DNA of 64,000 nucleotides from Pararoseomonas sp. SCSIO 73927 (lineage in GTDB: Bacteria > Pseudomonadota > Alphaproteobacteria > Acetobacterales > Acetobacteraceae), in the NCBI RefSeq assembly GCF_037040815.1, contig NZ_CP146232.1, positions 3,504,001 to 3,568,000 of the forward strand, in the 5' to 3' direction. Under the pieces are notes generated by a model that worked only from the letters and a program-made list of their open reading frames with translations, ran no database searches and was not told the DNA's origin. Every line of letters begins with the position of its first letter. The stretch's first letter is position 1. Position numbers and translations under genes: made by a program. This document shows, piece after piece, positions 61,156 through 64,000 of the stretch.

Positions 61156-64000
61156 ATGCGCCGCCCCCTCCTGGCCGGCGCGGGCCTCGTCCTCCTCCTC
61201 GCCGCACTCCTCGGCACCCTCTGGGCCGCCCCCCTCTTCACGGACTGGACCGCGCGGCGCGCCCAGCTCGCCGAGCTGGCGGCCGCCCGCATCGGCCGCC
61301 CGGTCCTCCTGCACGGCCCCGTCCGCCTGCGCCTCCTTCCCTATCCGGTGGTGGAAGCGCAGGGCGTTACCCTCGGCGATGCCGGGGACGGGCTGGGCTT
61401 CGCCGCCGCCTCCCTCCGGCTGCGGGTGGATGGCGGCGCCCTGCTCCTCGGCCGGATCGCCCCGCGGGAGATCGCGATCGTCGGCGCGGAGCTGCGCCTG
61501 CCCTGGCCCCCCGCCGATGCCGCGAACCTGCCAGGCAGCCTCTCCGCCCTTTCCGCCCAGCTCGTGGACAGCCGCGTCGTCATCGGCGGCATGCGGCTGG
61601 AGAACGTGCAGGCCCGGCTGACCGCCGGGGACGCCACCCAGGGCACGCGCGCCGAGGGCCGCTTCGCCTGGGGCGGGCTGGAATGGCGCTTCGAGGCCGG
61701 GATCGGCCGCCCGGGCTACGACGGCTACACCCCCGCCGACCTGAGCCTCTCCATGGGCAACGCCGCCATCGCCGCCCGCGGCGTGCTGACGCCGGAGGGC
61801 ACGGTGGAGGGAAGCGTGGAGGCCTCCGGCCCCGACCTCAGCGCCCTCGTCCCCGGCCCGCCTGGCGCCTTCCGCGCCCGCGGCCGGCTGACGGTGGCGG
61901 CGGACCTGCTGGCGGCGGACGACCTCACCCTCAACATCGGCGGCAGCCCGGCGCGCGGCGCGCTCACCCTCCGCCTCTCGCCCCGGCCGCGGTTGGACGC
62001 GGCGCTGCTCGCCAGCCGGCTGGACCTGGACCCCTGGCTCGCTGCGCTCCGCACCCGCCCCTCCGCCCTGCCGCTGGGGCTGGACCTCTCGGCGGAGGCG
62101 GCGAACTTCCGCGGCGTGGCCCTGCGCCGCTTGCGCGCCGCCGTCTTCCGGGATGGGGGCGCGGCCGGCGGCCGCCTCACCCTCTCCGACGTCTCCGCGA
62201 TCCTGCCGGGCGGGACGAGCGTGGAGCTGAACGGGGCCACGGCCGGGGAGAGGCTGGAGGCCGCGCTGCGCTTCTCCGGCACCGACCTGCGCGGCACGGT
62301 GGAGGCGGTGGCCCCCCTCATCGCCCCCTCCGGCGAGGGCTGGACCGCCTGGCTCGCCCCCGGCCGCCTGCGCGAGGGGGAGGGAAGGGCGCGGCTGGTG
62401 CTGGAGCCCGGCTCCATCGCCGTGCCGGAGCTCTCCGCGACGCTGGACGGCACCCGCATTTCCGGCGCCGGCGTGCTGCGCTTCGGCGCCCGCCCCGCCC
62501 TCGGCCTCGGCCTCACGCTGGACGCGCTGGAGTTGGAGGGCTGGCTGCGCCCGGGGCTGGACTGGCCCACCGCCAGCCGCCTCCTCGGCGGGATCGACGC
62601 GAACCTCCGCCTGGCGACAGAGCGCGCCCGCTGGCGCGGCGCGGTGCTGGAGCGCGCTTCGCTGGACGCCGCGCTGGAGAACGGGCGCCTCACCCTTCGC
62701 CGCCTCGCCGGGGCCCTGGCCGGCGGCGACCTGTCCGCCTCCGGCACCGCCCTGCTCGGCCCCAGCCCGCGCCTGTCGGATGCCGTGCTGGACTTCTCCG
62801 CCCGCGACGCCCGCGCCCTCCTCGCCCTACTGCCCGGCGCCTGGCCGGACGGCACCCGGCTGGCGGGGGAGCCGGTCACCCTCCGCGCCACCGGGGGCGG
62901 CCCGCCGGAAGCCCTGGCGCTGCAGGCGGGCGCCGAGCTGGGTGAGGCGCGGCTGGAGACCGCCGGAATCCTGGACCTGCCCGGCCGCCGCGCGACGGGG
63001 AGTATCACCCTCCGCCATCCCGGCGCGCCCCGGCTGCTGGACGACGCGCTGGGCCTGCGAGGCGAGGGGGTGGCGCCTTGGATCGGGGAGGGCTCCCTCT
63101 CCCTCGTCGCCTCCGGCACGGCCGGGGCGGGGGGCGTCTCGGCGGAGCGCTTCGACCTCGTGGCCGGCGCCCTGCGGGCCGGCGGTGCCCTCGCCCTCGC
63201 CCTCGAAGGGGCCCGCCCACGCCTGACCGGCCGCGTCGCCGCCGAGGCCGTGGCCCTGCCCGAGGCCCCCTGGCGCGGCAGCGATCCCATTCCCTTCGCC
63301 GCCCTGCGCGGCGCCGATGCCGAGCTCGCCCTCTCCGTCGCCCGGCTGGAACTGCCCGGCCTGCCCGCCGCGCGGGAGCTGCGCGCCCGGCTGCGCCTGA
63401 GGGAGGGCGCCCTGGCCCTGGACGAGGTCGAGGCAGCCCTGGACCGGGGCACGCTGCGCGGCAGCGCCGCCCTGGACGCGGCCGGCGACGCGCCACGCCT
63501 CTCGGCCGCGGCCACCCTGCGCGGCGCCGGCATCACGGGGCCGCTCCTCGGCCTGCCGCTGGACCTGGCGGCGGGGGAGGCGGATGCGGAACTCCGCCTC
63601 TCCGCCACGGGCAGCAGCCCCGCCACCCTTCTCGCCACCCTCGGCGGCGAGGCGGCCGCGACGATCCGCCGCGGCACCCTCTCCGGGCTCGACGCCGCAG
63701 CAGCCGGCCGCGCTGCCGCGGCGGGGGACGAGGCCGCCCTGCGCGCCGCCCTCGCCTCCGGCAGCACGGGCTTCGCCACCCTCTCCCTCCGCGCCGCGCT
63801 GGAAGCCGGCCGCGCCACCCTCTCCGAGGGCGCGGCGGGCGGGGATGGCGTGGCCCTCACCCTGCGCGGCGAGCTGGACCTGGCCCGCGCCGCCCTCGAC
63901 CTTACCGCGACGCAGAAGCCGGCCGACCCCGTGCCGGAGGTCGGCATCCGCCTGACCGGCCCCGCCGCCGCGCCCCGGCGTTTGCCGGAACTGGCGGCCT
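61156..64000 (+). CDS. AsmA-family envelope protein, 3' end cut by window edge
   Basis: 948 residues are visible and the frame is still open at the window end. The start MRRPLLAGAGLVLLLAALLG is a membrane anchor; residues 30-110 match the AsmA N-terminal (RIGRPVLLHGPVRLRLLPYP, VTLGDAGDGLGFAAASLRLR). The long rest is repetitive beta sequence, with repeats such as LDLDPWLAALRTRPSALPLG, typical of AsmA-like proteins that form elongated hydrophobic grooves, thought to move lipids across the periplasm. ATG 61156 is chosen at the anchor. The 248-base gap upstream has GC hairpins (CAGAGCCCG repeats near 61110-61145). Divergent from djlA. Confidence 0.88.
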   Translation, partial: MRRPLLAGAGLVLLLAALLGTLWAAPLFTDWTARRAQLAELAAARIGRPVLLHGPVRLRLLPYPVVEAQGVTLGDAGDGLGFAAASLRLRVDGGALLLGRIAPREIAIVGAELRLPWPPADAANLPGSLSALSAQLVDSRVVIGGMRLENVQARLTAGDATQGTRAEGRFAWGGLEWRFEAGIGRPGYDGYTPADLSLSMGNAAIAARGVLTPEGTVEGSVEASGPDLSALVPGPPGAFRARGRLTVAADLLAADDLTLNIGGSPARGALTLRLSPRPRLDAALLASRLDLDPWLAALRTRPSALPLGLDLSAEAANFRGVALRRLRAAVFRDGGAAGGRLTLSDVSAILPGGTSVELNGATAGERLEAALRFSGTDLRGTVEAVAPLIAPSGEGWTAWLAPGRLREGEGRARLVLEPGSIAVPELSATLDGTRISGAGVLRFGARPALGLGLTLDALELEGWLRPGLDWPTASRLLGGIDANLRLATERARWRGAVLERASLDAALENGRLTLRRLAGALAGGDLSASGTALLGPSPRLSDAVLDFSARDARALLALLPGAWPDGTRLAGEPVTLRATGGGPPEALALQAGAELGEARLETAGILDLPGRRATGSITLRHPGAPRLLDDALGLRGEGVAPWIGEGSLSLVASGTAGAGGVSAERFDLVAGALRAGGALALALEGARPRLTGRVAAEAVALPEAPWRGSDPIPFAALRGADAELALSVARLELPGLPAARELRARLRLREGALALDEVEAALDRGTLRGSAALDAAGDAPRLSAAATLRGAGITGPLLGLPLDLAAGEADAELRLSATGSSPATLLATLGGEAAATIRRGTLSGLDAAAAGRAAAAGDEAALRAALASGSTGFATLSLRAALEAGRATLSEGAAGGDGVALTLRGELDLARAALDLTATQKPADPVPEVGIRLTGPAAAPRRLPELAA

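Overview
The window is about 70% G+C, bacterial and gene-dense. It looks like a Rhodospirillales alphaproteobacterium, most likely Acetobacteraceae (Roseomonas-like). The grounds are gene content and order: an mraZ-to-ftsZ division/wall cluster continued by lpxC-bamD-recN and later ligA, rnpB just upstream of mraZ, a DUF1127 protein, a TctC/Bug-type binding protein and a TAXI-type binding protein. This assignment is inference; there is no 16S gene here.

Layout. 1-9.0 kb: a truncated OsmC-family gene, two GNAT acetyltransferases, an SH3b protein with a charged tail, a LysE exporter, a small HNH-type protein, ettA, an M20 amidohydrolase, a hairpin-rich intergenic element and an mlaC/mlaA pair. 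9.3-19.4 kb: a small membrane protein, a BASS-like permease, a UvrD-type helicase with prmA, a TetR regulator with paired operator boxes facing a small KOW-like gene, an L,D-transpeptidase-fold protein, a small lipoprotein, a DUF1127 protein, aminopeptidase P and an SDR without the usual catalytic residues. 19.6-29.3 kb: a 102-residue protein joining a double-glycine export leader to a type III needle-like domain, a Bug binding protein, a YgiB/YgiC-type pair, a second LysE, an MFS transporter, a methyltransferase, and a proline-rich anchored protein coupled to a TAXI binding protein. 29.3-35.3 kb: ligA, endonuclease V, and a PspA / DUF350 / DUF2491 operon.

35.4-58.5 kb is the minus-strand division and envelope block, in transcription order mraZ, rsmH, ftsL, ftsI, murE, murF, mraY, murD, ftsW, murG, murC, murB, ddl, ftsQ, ftsA, ftsZ, lpxC, bamD, recN. 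From mraZ to ftsA nearly every junction overlaps by 1-14 bases, so it is probably translated as a coupled unit. It carries out the steps from UDP-MurNAc to lipid II, septal synthesis and Z-ring assembly, then the first committed step of lipid A and outer-membrane protein insertion. Upstream of mraZ lie four 10-bp-phased (T/C)GGG boxes fitting a MraZ operator, an AT-rich palindrome and the RNase P RNA gene. 59-64 kb: an AmiD-type amidase, a TerB/J-domain (DjlA-like) protein and the start of an AsmA-family protein cut by the window end.

Most unusual: the double-glycine/needle-like protein at 19650-19958; the E. coli yjfJKLMC-type genes split between two places in the window; FtsL with a roughly 250-residue Pro/Ala/Arg tail; and the SDR lacking the N-S-Y residues of its active site. 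No tRNA, rRNA, CRISPR array, insertion sequence or prophage was seen.
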